From assembly GCF_910589235.1 (NCBI RefSeq), contig NC_060958.1, forward strand, positions 2,852,725-2,916,724: a stretch of 64,000 nucleotides of DNA, written 5' to 3'. This DNA comes from Vespa crabro (taxonomy: Eukaryota > Arthropoda > Insecta > Hymenoptera > Vespidae). The notes beneath the pieces are model-generated. The model saw only the letters and a list, made by a program, of their open reading frames with translations, had not been told where the DNA came from and did no database searches. The translations under genes and the position numbers were made by a program. Positions 1 through 13,200 of the stretch are shown in pieces. How positions within the stretch are numbered: the first letter of the stretch is position 1; each line of letters opens with the position of its first letter.

Positions 1-3000
1 TGTTATATCCATTATTCTGCGTCGATAGAATTTAAAATCAATGAACATGAACGAGATTTCAACTTGTCGATTTTCGACGATACGTGAATATGAGCGAAAA
101 AATGTATATACGATGTGAAACAATGTCAAAAGCTTTGACTCCAATCTAAAGTAGAATGTTTGATCTTATGAAATACAATGTTCTTAATCTATTGGTAACA
201 TTTTTCAAACTGTGGCACAAGTATTATTAGAGATTACACGATTTTATCATCGCATATACTGAAATTAGCGTATGTCGAATAAGTTTTTCGGCAATTATCA
301 TATGAAAACGCGTATTTAAACATAGTAAGAACGTTATATTCTTTATTGTGCATCGGAAGAATATAAAATGAATGAAATTGAACGAGATTATAACTTTTCG
401 TTTTTCGCCGATACGAGTATATGTGCGAGAAATCGTATATACGATATGAAACAATGTTAAATACATTTATTCCAATATAATAGATATTTGATCTCAAGAA
501 ATGCTATGTTCTGGATCTATTGGTAACATTCTTCAAACTGTGGCACAAGTATTATTAAAGATTTCACGATTTTATCTTCGCATATACCGAAATTCGCTTA
601 TGGTGATTACTTTTTTTCGACAATTATCATATGAAAATGCCCATTTAAACATAGTAGAAACGTTATATTCTTTATTCTGCATCGATAGAATATAAAATGA
701 GTGAAATTGAACGAGATTTCAACTTTTCGTTTTACGACGATAAGCGTATATGAGCGAAAAATCGTATATACGATAAGAAAGAATGTTTAAAACTTTAGTT
801 CTAATATGAAATAGATGTTTGATCTTATTAATCGCAATGTTCTGAATCGATTGGTAAAATTCCTCGAACTGTGGCACAAGTATTATTAAAGATTTTACGA
901 TATTATCTTCGCATATACCAAAATTCGCGTATGTGGATTACGTTTCTCGACAATTATCATATGAAAGCTGGTATATAAACATAGTAAAAATGTTATATTC
1001 ATGTTATATTCTTTATTCTGCGTCGATAGAATATAAAATCAATGAAATTGAACTAGATTTCGACTTTTCCGTTTTCGACGATACGCGTGTAATTGCGAAA
1101 AATCGTATATACGTTATGAAACAATGTCAAAAACTTTGATTCCAATATAAACTAGATGTTTGATATTATGAAATGCAATGTTCTGAATCGATTGGTGACA
1201 TTTCTCTAACTGTTGAACAAGTATTATTAAAGATTTCAAGATTTTGTCTTCGCACATACCGATATTCGCGTTTGTCGATTATATTTTTCGAAATTTATCA
1301 TATGAAAACGCGTATATACAGAGTAAAAACGTTATATTCTTGTTTTATTCTTTATTCTGCGTCGATAGAATAAAAGAGCAATGAAATTGAACGAGAGATC
1401 AACTTTTCGTTTTTTGATGATACTCGCATATGAGCGGAAAAACGAATATACGATATAAAACATTGTCAAAAACTTTATTTCTATATAAAATAAATGTTCG
1501 ATCTTATGAAATGCAAGTTCTGAATGGATTGGTGACAGTTTTCGAATTGTGGCACAAGTATTATTAAATATTTCACAAATTTTATCTTCGCATATACCGA
1601 ATTTCGGGTATTTCGATTACGTTTTTAGAAAATTATCATTCTAAAGCCCGTATATAACCATAGTAAAAATGTTATAGTCTTGTTATATTCTTTATTCTGC
1701 GTCCACAGAATATAAAATCAATGAAATTGAACGAGATTTCATCTATTCCGTTTTCGACGATATGCGTGTAATAACGAAAAATCATATACGTTAAGAAACA
1801 ATGTCAAAAACTTTGATTCCAATATAAACTAGATGTTTGATCTTATGAAATGCAATGTTCTGAATCGATTGGTAAAATTTTTCGAACTGTAGCACAAGTA
1901 TTATTAAGGATTACTCAATTTTTTCTTCGCATATACCGAAATTCGCGGATGTCGATTACGTTTTTCGGAAATTATCATATGAAAACGCGTATATAAACAT
2001 AGTAAGAAAGTTATATTCTTGTTATATTCCTTATTCTGCGTCCATAGAATATAAAATTAATGAAATTGAACGAGATTTCAACTTTACGTTTTTCGACGAT
2101 ACGCGTGTAGGAGCGAAAAATCGTGTTTACGATATGAAACAATGTCAAAAACTTTGATTCCAATATTAAATAGATGTTTGATCTTATGAAATGCAATGTC
2201 CTGAATCGATTGGTAACATTTTTCGTACTGTGGCACAAGTAATATAAAAGATTTTACGATTTCATCTTCGCACATACCGAAATTCGCGTTTGTAGAATAT
2301 ATTTTTAGAAAATGTTCATATGAAAACGCGTATATACATAGTAAAAACGTTATATTCTTGTTATATTCTTTATTCTGCGTCGACAGAATATAAAGCCAAT
2401 GAAATTGAACGAGATTTCTACTTTTCTCTTTTCGACGATACGCGTATATGTGAGAATAAACGTATATACGGTATGAAACAATGTCAAAAACTTTAGTTTC
2501 AATATATAATAGATTTTTGATCTTATGAAACGCAATGTTCTGAATCGATTGGTAACATTTCTCGTACTGTGGCACAAGTATTATTAATGAATTTACGATT
2601 TTATCTTCGCATATACCGAAATTCGCATATGTCGATTAGGTTTTTCGACAATTTTCATATGAAAACGAGTATGTAAACGTAGAAAAGACGTTATATTCTT
2701 GCTATATTCTTTATTCTGCGTCGATAGAATAAAAGAGCAAAGAAATTGAACGAGAGTTCAACTTTTCGTTTTTGACGATACGCGTATTTGAGCAAAAATC
2801 CTATATACGATATGAAACAATGTCAAAAACTTTAGTTCCAATATAGAATAGATTTTTGATCTTATGAAATGCAATGCTCTGAATCGGTTGGTAACATTTT
2901 TCAAGCTGTGGCACAAGGATTATTATAGATTTCACGATTTTATCTTCGTATATACCGAAATTCGCATACGTCGATTACTTTTTTCGACTATTATCATATT

Positions 3001-4520
3001 AAATCGGGTATATAAACATAGTAGAATCGTTATAACCTTGTTATATTCTTTACTCTGCTTCGAGACAATATAAATTCAATTTAATTGAACGAGATTTCAA
3101 TTTTTCGTTTTTCGTTTCGAAAAATTGTATATACCGTATGAAACAATGTTAATAGCTTCGATTCCAATATAAATTAGATGTTTCATGATATGAAATGCAA
3201 TGTTCTGTATTGATTGGTATCAATTTTCGAACTGTGGAAGAAGTGTTTTCAAAGATTTCACTATTTTATATTCTCATACATCGAAATTCGTATATGTCGA
3301 TTACGTTTTTCGACAATGATCATATTAAAATTCGTATTTAATCGTAACAGAAACGTTATATTCTTGTTATATTCTTTTTATATTCTTTATTCTGCGTCGA
3401 TAGAAATAAAGTCATTGAAATAGAATGAGATTTCAACTTTTCGTTTTTCGACGATACGCGTATATGAAATATATGAATGTTCTTATATATGGTATGATAT
3501 ATTTGTTAAATACATTGATTCCGAAAATAATACTAGTTTGATCTTAAGAAATGCAGTATTCTGAATCGACTGGAAACATTTTACAAACTGTTGTACAAGT
3601 ATTTTCCTAGCTTCTACGGTTTTTACATTTCAGATAATAAAATTCACATTTTTCGATAACATTTCTCGACAGCGTATATGTAAAAACACATATTTAAAAA
3701 TATTAAGAACATTCTTTTCTTGTTATATTCTTTATTCTGCGACGATAAGATATAAACTATATGAAATTAATAGAGATTTCAAGTTCTCGATTATCGATGA
3801 TATGCTTATATGAACGAATAATCGTATATAAGATATGGAATATTGTTAAAATCCTCGATTCCAATAAACTTAGTAGTTTGATCTTAGGAAATGCATTGTG
3901 ATGAAACGATTGGTTATAGTTTACTAACATTGATACAAGTATTCCTGTAGATTTTAGGATTTATTTTTTTCATGTCGCGAAATTCGCATTTTCAATTACA
4001 TTTTTCGATAATTCTAATGTTAAAACAAGTATTTATATATAGTAAAAGTCTTTTATTCTTGATATATTCTATATTCTGCAATGATAGAATATAGAATCAA
4101 TGAAATTAAGAGATTTCAACTATCGTATTTCGACGAAACGCGTATATGTACAAAAAATTGTATATACGACATGAAAGAATGATAAAAACTTTGACTCCAA
4201 AAAAATATTTGTTTGCTCTTAGGAAATACAATGTGTTGATTGGATTGTAAAAATTTTCCAAACTATGCTACCAATATTTTCGATGATTATATGATTTCTA
4301 CTTTTAATATAGCGAAATTCGCATTTTTCGATTACATTATTCGACAATTTTCTTGTTAAAACACGTATTTGAACAAAGTGTAAATGCAATATTCTTGTTA
4401 TAAACTTAATTCTGCGTCGATAGAATATAAAATGAATGAAATTAATAGACTTCAACTTCTCGTATGTCGACGAAACGCGTATATGAACGAAAAATCGTAT
4501 ATACAATGTGAAACAATATT
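1..4520. repeat. Tandem satellite array, about 339-bp monomer, about 14 copies
   Basis: A box reading ATTCTGCGTCGATAGAAT (with variants) recurs at about 14, 345, 674, 1015, 1354, 1694, 2033, 2372, 2713, 3052, 3389, 3734, 4073 and 4409, giving spacings of 329-345 bp, mostly 339-341. Between boxes the same blocks repeat in order: a GAACGAGATTTCAACTTTTCG block, a CGTATATACGATATGAAAC block, a GATCTTATGAAATGCAATG block, a GGCACAAGTATTATTAAAG block and a CATATGAAAACGCGTAT block. The first two full monomers are about 10 bp shorter because they lack a duplicated TTGTTATATTC segment. Monomers after about 3450 are clearly more diverged, as expected at an array edge next to different DNA. The array runs off the left edge. 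Short open frames in it repeat with the monomer and are not genes. Whether it is centromeric or elsewhere cannot be told. Confidence 0.93.
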
Positions 4521-5336
4521 AAAAATAACGAGAATAATAACCATAATAACGATATTAAATCTAATAACGGTAATAACAGTAGTAACGATAATAATGATAA
4601 AAATAAATATATGAATATATAACAAAAGAATAATGATAATAATTATAATGACGACAATAACGTTAAAATATTTATAGCGATAAAAATATCAATAATGATG
4701 ATAATATCGATAATAACGTTATGAAATATAATCATAATTATAATAATGTTAATAGCGAAAGTAATAACGATATTAATAATAGTGACGATAACAGCGAAAA
4801 TAATAACGATATTAATAATAATGATAATAATATCGATAATAATAATAATAAAGATATTAACGACAATAACAGTAATAACGATTATGATAACGATAAAAAT
4901 AATAAAAAGGATTATACGGAAAATAAAAATAATAATAATGATAATAACGATAATTACGACATTAATGATAATAATGTTAATAAAGAAAAAAAAGGATAAT
5001 AATAATATAGATATTAACTATATCGATAATAAGAAAAAAAAAATAATAATAATTGTAATAACAACACTAATAATAATATAACGTTAATAAAAATGTTAAC
5101 GATTATATTGATAGTAACGATAAAAACGACAATAACGTTAATGAAGTAAATAACGATAATTTTGGGGTTAATAAAAATATTAACGTTAATAACGATAATA
5201 ATAATAATAATAGTGATAAAACAAAAATAACGATAATAACGTTAATAACGATAGTAATATGGAGAATAATAACATTAACGATAATAACGATATTAACGAT
5301 AATAGGAACGAAAATATCGATAATAACGATAATAAC

Positions 5337-5468
5337 GATATTAATAACGATAATATCGATAATAACGTTAATAACAACAATAACGATAATAACGATAACA
5401 ACGATATTAATAACGATAATATCGATAATAACGTTAATAACAACAATAACGATAATAACGATAACAAT
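5337..5468. repeat. 66-bp direct tandem duplication inside family A
   Basis: A 66-bp segment starting GATATTAATAACGATAATAT at 5337 is repeated directly from 5403. The copies look identical until about 5466. It shows that the triplet array grows by duplication of longer segments as well as by slippage of single triplets. Confidence 0.85.
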
Positions 5469-6725
5469 AACGAGAATGATAAGAATAACGATAATAACGA
5501 TAATAACAATGACAATAACGAAAATAACGTTAATGACGATAAAAAAGATAATAACGATAATAAAAGAAAAAATTGCATAAACCATAATGACAATAATAAA
5601 GTTAATAACTATAATAATAACGTTAACAATAATAATTGTTATTAATATTATTATAATATCAACGATAATAATAAATATAAGGATAATAAAGATAATGACG
5701 GTAATAACGATAATAACGATAATATCGGTAATAATAACGAAAGTAACGAAAATATCGATAAAAACGATAATAATAACGATAATAAAAAGTAAAACATTTA
5801 CAACAATTATAAGGACAACAAAGATAATAACGTTAATAACGAAAATAAGAAAGATAAAAATAATAATAAAAATAATAATAATAATAATAAATATAATTAC
5901 GAGAATAATGTTAATAGCTATAATAATAAGGATAAAAATAATAGTAATGACAACAGCGACAATAATAGCGATAATAATAATTATAATAATAATGACGATA
6001 ATTATATTAATAATATTAATAATAATAATAGTGATAATAATAATAATAATAATAATAATGAAAATTAAAATAAAAATAACTAAAATTATGATAAATACGA
6101 TAGTAAAGATAATAACGGTAATAATAACGAAAATAAATATTGGAACGATAATAACGATTATAAATATAGTAGGGATAATAACTATAATAAAGTTAATAAC
6201 GATAATTATAACGATGACAATAATAGTAACGGTAACAGCGATAATAATAACTATAGTAATAATAATATTAATAATAACCATAATAATAAAAACAACGATA
6301 ATATTGGTGATAATGGTAATTACGTTAATAACGATAATAAAAACGATAATAAGAAAAGATAAAATAAAAGTGACAATAACAATGTGAATAATAAAAATAG
6401 TGATAATAACAGTAATAGCGATATTAACGATAATAAATACACTAACGGTAATAGCGTTAAAAACTTTAATAATAACGATAATAACGATTATAAAGTTAAT
6501 ATCAAAAATAATAGCGATAATGAAATTAATAATAATAATAAAAATAATAATGATAACTATAACGATAATAATAATAATGACGATAATAACGATAATAGGA
6601 ATAATTACTGTAATAATGTTAATAACGATTATAATAATGATAATAGTAGTAATATCGTTAATAAAGATTATAATAACGATAGCAGTAGTAATAACCATAA
6701 GAGCAACAATAATAACGATAATAAT

Positions 6726-6728
<3 letters not shown>

Positions 6729-6769
<41 letters not shown>
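6729..6769. repeat. Pure (AAT)n run
   Basis: An uninterrupted AAT run of about 13 units ending in AAC. Comparable pure runs lie at about 7049-7094 and 16493-16530. They are the cleanest microsatellite tracts in family A and probably the youngest. Confidence 0.85.
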
Positions 6770-6770
<1 letters not shown>

Positions 6771-7048
6771 GATAATAATAAGGATAATATTAATAATATT
6801 AATGATAATAAAAGTAATAACCATAATAATAAAATAATGATAATAAAGGTAACAACAATACAAACAGTAATAACGTTAATAACTTTAACAATAACGATAA
6901 TTATAATAATAACGATAAATACAATAGTAATGTCGATAAAAATGCTGATAACAATAATAAAGATAATAACGTCAATAACAAAAATAATAACGATAATTAC
7001 AATAATAACGAAAATAATGGTAATAGTATCGATAATATTAACAATAAA

Positions 7049-7098
<50 letters not shown>

Positions 7099-7427
7099 TA
7101 ATAACGATAATAAATGTAATAAAGAATATGACGATAATAACGTTAATGACAATAATAATGATAATAACGGAACTAACGATAATAACGACAAACACTTTAA
7201 TAATTGCAATAATAACGCTAATAATAATAGTAACCATAACAACGAGTATAATTACGATAATAATTATAATTTTAAATATTCTAATAATATTAACGATAAT
7301 AACGACAATAACGTATATAAAAACGAATATAGTAATAATAATGATAATAAGTATTATAATAACAATAATAATAAAAAAAAATATAATAACGATAACAAAG
7401 ATAATATCGATAATAAGAACGATTGTA

Positions 7428-7432
<5 letters not shown>

Positions 7433-7479
<47 letters not shown>
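7433..7479. repeat. Pure (AAT)n run
   Basis: About 15 uninterrupted AAT units between degenerate triplets. A likely slippage hotspot. Confidence 0.85.
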
Positions 7480-7482
<3 letters not shown>

Positions 7483-10313
7483 TAACGATAATAATAAACA
7501 TAACGAAAATAAAGATAATAACGGTGATAATGATAATATCCGTAATTACGTTATTAACGAAAGTAATATCAATAATAATAATAATAGTAACGATATCAAC
7601 AACAATAATGAAGATAATAATAATAATAATATTGTGGATAATAATATAATCAACGATATAAACGATAGTAACGAAAATAACTTTGATAATAACGATAATG
7701 ATAATAATATCAATAATAACTATAATAATGATAAAAATAGCGAAAATAACGATAATATCCTAAATGATTTGAATAACGATTATATCTTTAATAACGATGA
7801 TAATGACAATAATAAAGATAGTGACCATAATAACGTTAATAAATGTAATATTTACGATAATAATAATATTAACTATAACATCGACAATAATAACGATAAT
7901 AAACATAAAAATATTAATAATAAATAATATTATCATTAGTATAAAAATAATATTAAAAATAACGATAATAACGATAAAAACAATCATATCCAAAATAATA
8001 ACGATTATAATGTAAATAATAATAATGATAATATTAATAATAATAAAAAAACGCTAATATTGAAAATAACGAAAATAAAGGTAATAACGATAATAACGAT
8101 AATATTAACAATAATACCGATTATAATGATAGTAACAATAGAACCGTTAAAAACGAAAATTGCGGTAAGATAAACGATAATAATGATAATAACGATTATA
8201 ACGGTAATAACATTACTATCGATAATAATTACAATATATTATTATCAGCGATAATAAGGATAATAACAATAATAACAATATTAATGTTAATAAGGAAAAT
8301 AATAAGGATAGAAAAAATAGTAACTAATAGAGCGACAATAATAACGATAATAATAATAATAACGTTAATAACTATAATAACTGTAATAACGATAATAAAG
8401 TTAATAGCAATAATAATAACGGTAACAATAGTAGTAAGGTTATGAACGACAATAATAACGATAATAATAATAGTAAGGATAATCATAATAACGATTATAA
8501 TAAAAAACGATAATAAAGGTAATAACGATAATATCAGTGTTAACGGTAATAATATAATTATAATATTAAAGATTAAAAAAAACGATAATAAAGATTATAA
8601 CGATGATAACGTTAATAACGACAGTAACGATAGTAACGATAATAACGTTAATGATATATAATAATAATAAGAATAATAAAAATAGTAACGATAACAGCGA
8701 CAATAATAGCGATATTAATAATAATATTGAAAATAACCATAATAATAAAATTACGATAATAACGGTAATAACGGGAATAATGTAAATAACGTAAGTATTA
8801 ACCATAATGATAATAGTAACGAAAATAGCGACAAAATAACGATAATTATAATGACAATACTAATAACTACAATAATTGTAATAACGTTTATGACCACAAT
8901 AATAACGACAAAATTAATAATAACAATAATAACGATTATAATAACGATACAAACTACAGTAACTATAATAACGATAAAAACGTTAATAATTATAATAATA
9001 ACGATAATAAGAATAATAACCATAACAGCGACAAATAATAAGGATAATAATAATAATAATAACGGAAATTTCTGTTGGAAAGGTAATAACGATTATAATG
9101 TACCTAACCAAAACAGAGATACTAACCATAAGAACTTTAAAAGCAATAACAATAATTATTGTAATAATTGTAAGGATAAAAGCGATAATAATAACGATAA
9201 CAATAATAATGACGCTGATAACGATAATAAAGATAATAATAACAATAAAGATAATAATGATAGTAATGTTAATAGCCATAATATTAAGGGTAATAATAAA
9301 ATTAACGATCATAATAAACATAACGATAATAAAGATAATGACGGTAATAACGATAATAAGAGTAATAACGTTAATAATGATAATATTTACTATAATGATA
9401 ATAATAACGATAACATCAACAATAATAGTGATAATAATTATAGTAACGGAAATAACAATACTAAAAATAATTATAACGTTAATAAAGATTATAAAGATAA
9501 TGAAGATAATAACCGTAATAACGATAATAACAATAATAACCTTACTAACGATAACAATAAGGATAAAAAATAATAATAATAATAATAATGACGAAAATAG
9601 CGGTTATGAATTGTTATTAACTATAACATTATTAACGTTAGTAACGATAATAGGGACAATAACCACATTATCCTTAATATCAACATTGATAAGAATTATA
9701 ATAATAGTAACGATAATAGTGACAATAATAACGATAATAATAGTAGTAATAATGGTCAGAATAATAACGGTAATAATAAAAATAACGATAATAAACATAA
9801 TATCGATAATAACGATATTAATGATAATAAAAATTACAATATTGATAATGATAAAAATAAATTTAACGCTAATGAAAATAATAATGATAATAACGATAAT
9901 AACAACAATGACGATAATAACGATAAAAACGAAAATAATATCGATAATAACGATAATAACAATAATTACAACAATATCGATAATAACTTTAATAACGATA
10001 TTATCAACTATAATAATAATAGTAGCGATTACGGTGACAGAAATAACGATAATAACAATAATAATATCTATATTAATAATAATACAAATAACGATAGTAA
10101 TGATAATATAGATAATAAAGCTAATAACGATAATAACAGTAATAACGTTAAAAACGGTAATAATAATGATAATAATAATAATAAGGATAAAAGCGACGAT
10201 AATAACGATAATAATAAGAAGAATAATGATAATAATAATAATAATAATGAAAATTATAACGGTAACAATAAAAAATCATAATAAATATAATAACAATAAT
10301 AACAGTGTTAACG

Positions 10314-10346
<33 letters not shown>

Positions 10347-10488
10347 TCAATGATTATTACAAAAAAAACGATAATAAAGTGAATAACAAGGATAACGACA
10401 ACAACGACAGTAACGATAGTAACGATAATAACTATAATAATAACGATTATAAAAATAATACGATAATAACGATAGTCGCAATTTTTTT

Positions 10489-10767
10489 ATGGCCTGAGAA
10501 TGCCAATCATTACGCACTTACCCAGGACCCCGCTCTCCAGAGGAACCCGTGACCATTTGTGTCCTCAATTAATTTCCTGGAGTGTGGGGCTCACCGTTGG
10601 AATAGGCACTACTGACTGGACTCATATACATCCTAGTATTATAGTGAAACAATCTCGGCACCGCCATGTGGCAGTACTTCGGGATGTCGTCACTGCATCA
10701 GGTCCCTTTAAAGGACTCTCCCTTCGGCTCTACGCGGCAGGAACCTGGAGCAACGTAGGTGGCGCGT
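10489..10767 (-). other. 3' UTR and 3' end of element 1
   Basis: This follows the natural ORF2 stop (TAG at 10770-10768) in element sense and ends GGCATTCTCAGGCCAT followed by seven A (10488-10482). It aligns by eye along most of its length with the end of element 2: GGGACCTGATGCAGTG here against GGGACATGATGTAGTG near 23791, then shared stretches GTAGTGCCTATT, CAACGGTGAG, ACACTCCAGG and GGGTTCCTCT (or close variants), then the shared 3' terminus. This fixes both elements as one family and defines its 3' end. Confidence 0.88.
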
Positions 10768-13200
10768 CTATGGCCCGCCAATCTCCTTCTTCTTTCTACG
10801 TAAGATGGCACTGACGTACCAGGCCAAGTTATTCCACTAGTCCTGACCACGGAGCATTTTCTCGACAACATTGTCTGGCGAAATGTCACCTTGGTCCTCC
10901 TTCAAGGCGAGTCGTTCGATGCTCGACCGAGTACATCTGCAGAATGTGTGGTGGGCATCGTCGCTGGTCGAGTACCCATAGGGGCAGTTGCCGTCTGCTA
11001 CCTTCCTCATTTTTTCGAGATAGTAGCAGGAATGGCCATGTCCTCTAAATATTTGGGTGAGGTAGAAGTCGACATCTCCCGGATTCCGATTAGACAGTTG
11101 TCTAGTTAAAAGATGAATCGGGCAGTCCATCTGCCCCTAGGATCCTGTCCCATATGCATTGCCAGGCCTCGATGCTACTAGACCTGATGATTTTTAATAT
11201 CTCCTCCTTTCCCAGAACAGACATCTGATAGTGAACGAATTGTCTCTCCTTGGCTAGTGCATCGATCATAATTACCCCCGCGAACACTAGCTCCGCGGGC
11301 TCCTAAATCGTGCGAAAGGAGCACACGATTCGGTGAGCGCTTCGACCCTATACCACGGCGATGCCCTTGCGATATTTCTCTTGTCGCAGAGCCTCGGCCC
11401 AGACTTCCGCCCCATACAGCATCACTGTTCCGGTGGCCCGCATCAGTAGTCGCCTCATGCACGGTTGGGGACAGTTGACGTTGGCCATGAGAGTGCCAAG
11501 CGAGGCTACAACTTTTGCCGTCTTGTCGGCTATCCAGATTATATGCTCTCCGAGATTGAGCTTTCTGTCGAACATTACTTCTAGGTATTTTACCGCCGAC
11601 TGTGTCTAGAACATCGCGTCTCATACAGTGAAGCAGCGAAAGGTGATGATTGGCTTCTTTGTAAGTTGCACTATCTCATTCTTCTGGGCTACTAGGAAGA
11701 GCCTGTGGTCTTCCATCCAGGAGATGACTTTGCGCATAACCTAAGCAGCAGCTCTGCCTCCACCGTGTTTTTTGCGGTTATGACAACTGCAATATCATAT
11801 ACGTATGAGTATGGAGGCTTGGGCTGCCCTCGATGTCAACTCCAAGCTTTTCGGACCATCGCTAGCATTCCATTCTAGGAAGCGATCGCTCAGGTAGTCC
11901 CAGAGTATTCGAAGTAGGTACTCCGTGACACTGAAATTACCTTCGAGCGCTTCCGTTGCCAAGTCCCACCTGACGGAGTTGAAGGCATTTCTCACCTCTA
12001 AGTAGGCCAGCAGACACAAAGTGCGGGATAGGTGATTCCCGCGCTCCGTCATTTTAGAGGCGGTGACAATCTCCTGGACTGCGTAGATAGTAGAGAGGCC
12101 GGATCGAAAACCATACTGTCGGGCAGAAAGATCGCCCGCTCCCATCACGGCCGCTTGCAGCTGTAGCAAAAGTATCTTCTCCAGGAGCATGCCGGCCTTC
12201 TCGAGCATAAAAATAGGCCTGTATGAATCGACATCTACTGGAACCTTGCCCTTGTTTAAGAGCACAAGTCTCGCTTTCTTCCACGGGGTGGAGAAGATGC
12301 CGTCCCTGAGGCACATGTTATACATGTTTAGTAAGAGCTCAGAGTAACTCTGCGCGACGGCATTCATTATTTCCGCTGGAAGGCCGTCTGGTCCTGGAGC
12401 TTTCTGGTTCCGAATGGATGATGCGGCCTAGTGAAGCTCTTCCTCAGAAAATTATAGTTCTTCGCGGCTACCGGACGAAGTTATGCCAATCTCTCTCTTC
12501 GGCTGTGAGGGGAACAGGGTATGAATGATGTTCTCCCTAGTTCTCGTGTCATGAGGAACTCCTTGTTTGTAAATGCCCAACTAGCAAGTGAGGATCTGGT
12601 ACCCTATTCCACCTGGATTCTGGTCGATATCCTGGTACAACTCCTTCCAGCACAGTCGTTGACTGGCTTTGATGGTCCTCTTCAGTGATTTTCAGGCCGC
12701 TTGGTAGTTTGCGACCAAGGGAGCAGCGTCGAGGTCGCGTCTCTTCGCTCGTTATGCTAACCGGCGAAGCCTTAAGCACTCTTTGGGAACGTCTGTGAAT
12801 TGACGTCTCCTTTGGAATTGACGTCTCCTTTGGAATTGACGTCTCCAATCACAATGAGGTCCCCTTGCATTTCCTGCAGCGCGTCTTACATATCGCCCAG
12901 TTTGCACTGGAAGTCATCTATCCGGTCGTTCGTGGCAAGATATAGGCTGACATATGTCATCGAGTTAAGTCTCACCCAAACGTAATCGCGTCCAGTTCAT
13001 TGATCCGACATATGTATCTGTCGGGGATATGGGATTCAGATGGCCGCGGTGCCCAATTCGTCGGCGTACCATCCTGATACTGTCCTGTCCTGGTACTGCT
13101 CGCTGATTACAACAACATACGTCTATTCCTCTGCGTAGAGCTGTGTTAGGAGATGGTGTGCCGGCTTGCTTCTATTCAGATTATCCTGCAGTACTCTCAT
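10768..13200 (-). pseudogene. ORF2 of element 1: endonuclease / reverse transcriptase, broken
   Basis: The start is ATG at 13200, reading MRVLQDNLNRSKPAHHLL, the typical N terminus of R1-clade ORF2. The endonuclease half follows (ISEQYQDR, WYADELGTAAI, GRDYVWVRLNS, TYVSLYL, then the GD-N-S motif) but has in-frame stops at 13125-13123, 13038-13036, 12999-12997 and 12888-12886. At about 12792 it jumps to KECLRLRRLA, so the part carrying the SDH catalytic motif is missing. The RT region (12412 to about 11350) shows GPDGLP, WKKARLVLLNKGK, SYRPI, RQYGFRSGLST, then motif A with Glu (codon 11998-11996) where Asp is required, and AAQASIL with a deletion before motif C. A TAG lies at 12430-12428. Farther on are YGAEVWAEALRQEKYRK, AGVIMIDALAKER, and a terminal DVDFYLTQIFRGHG followed by a Cys/His cluster (11065 to 10850), a premature TAG at 10839-10837 and a natural stop at 10770-10768. 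Several frameshifts separate these blocks. Confidence 0.9.

Larger units (their letters stand above)
4525..10478. repeat. Degenerate triplet repeat, family A (AAT/AAC/GAT, CpG-containing)
   Basis: Almost the whole stretch parses into triplets TAA, CGA, CGT, TAG and similar, with the theme AATAACGATAATAACG and frequent TTAACG or AACGTT. The + strand is strongly A-rich. The 3-bp phase holds for many hundreds of bases, so frames avoiding the TAA phase stay open and encode Asn/Asp-rich or Ile/Val/Thr-rich strings; these follow from the composition. Short pure (AAT)n runs interrupt it. The left border is the last satellite monomer; the right border is the A-tail of the minus-strand retrotransposon. 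No unique gene-like sequence is visible in it. Confidence 0.93.

Noticed and set aside
227..3423. Short open frames in the satellite
   Set aside because: They recur with the 339-bp monomer, switch strand and frame, and are broken in most monomers.
1..4520. CRISPR-like regular repeats
   Set aside because: The whole 339-bp monomer is conserved, so there are no short repeats with unique spacers; it is satellite DNA.
1..4520. CENP-B box in the satellite
   Set aside because: No segment fits the CENP-B box; the conserved dyad and the ATCGTATATACGAT palindrome are different.
5103..6863. 586-codon minus-strand open frame rich in Ile/Val
   Set aside because: It follows from triplets ATT, GTT, ATC and similar in phase; overlapping frames on both strands are equally open and no domain is present.
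6384..7649. 421-codon Asn/Asp-rich open frame resembling low-complexity Asn-rich proteins
   Set aside because: It changes from Asn/Asp to Ile/Thr strings after a frame slip, has no non-repetitive segment, and matches the composition of the array.
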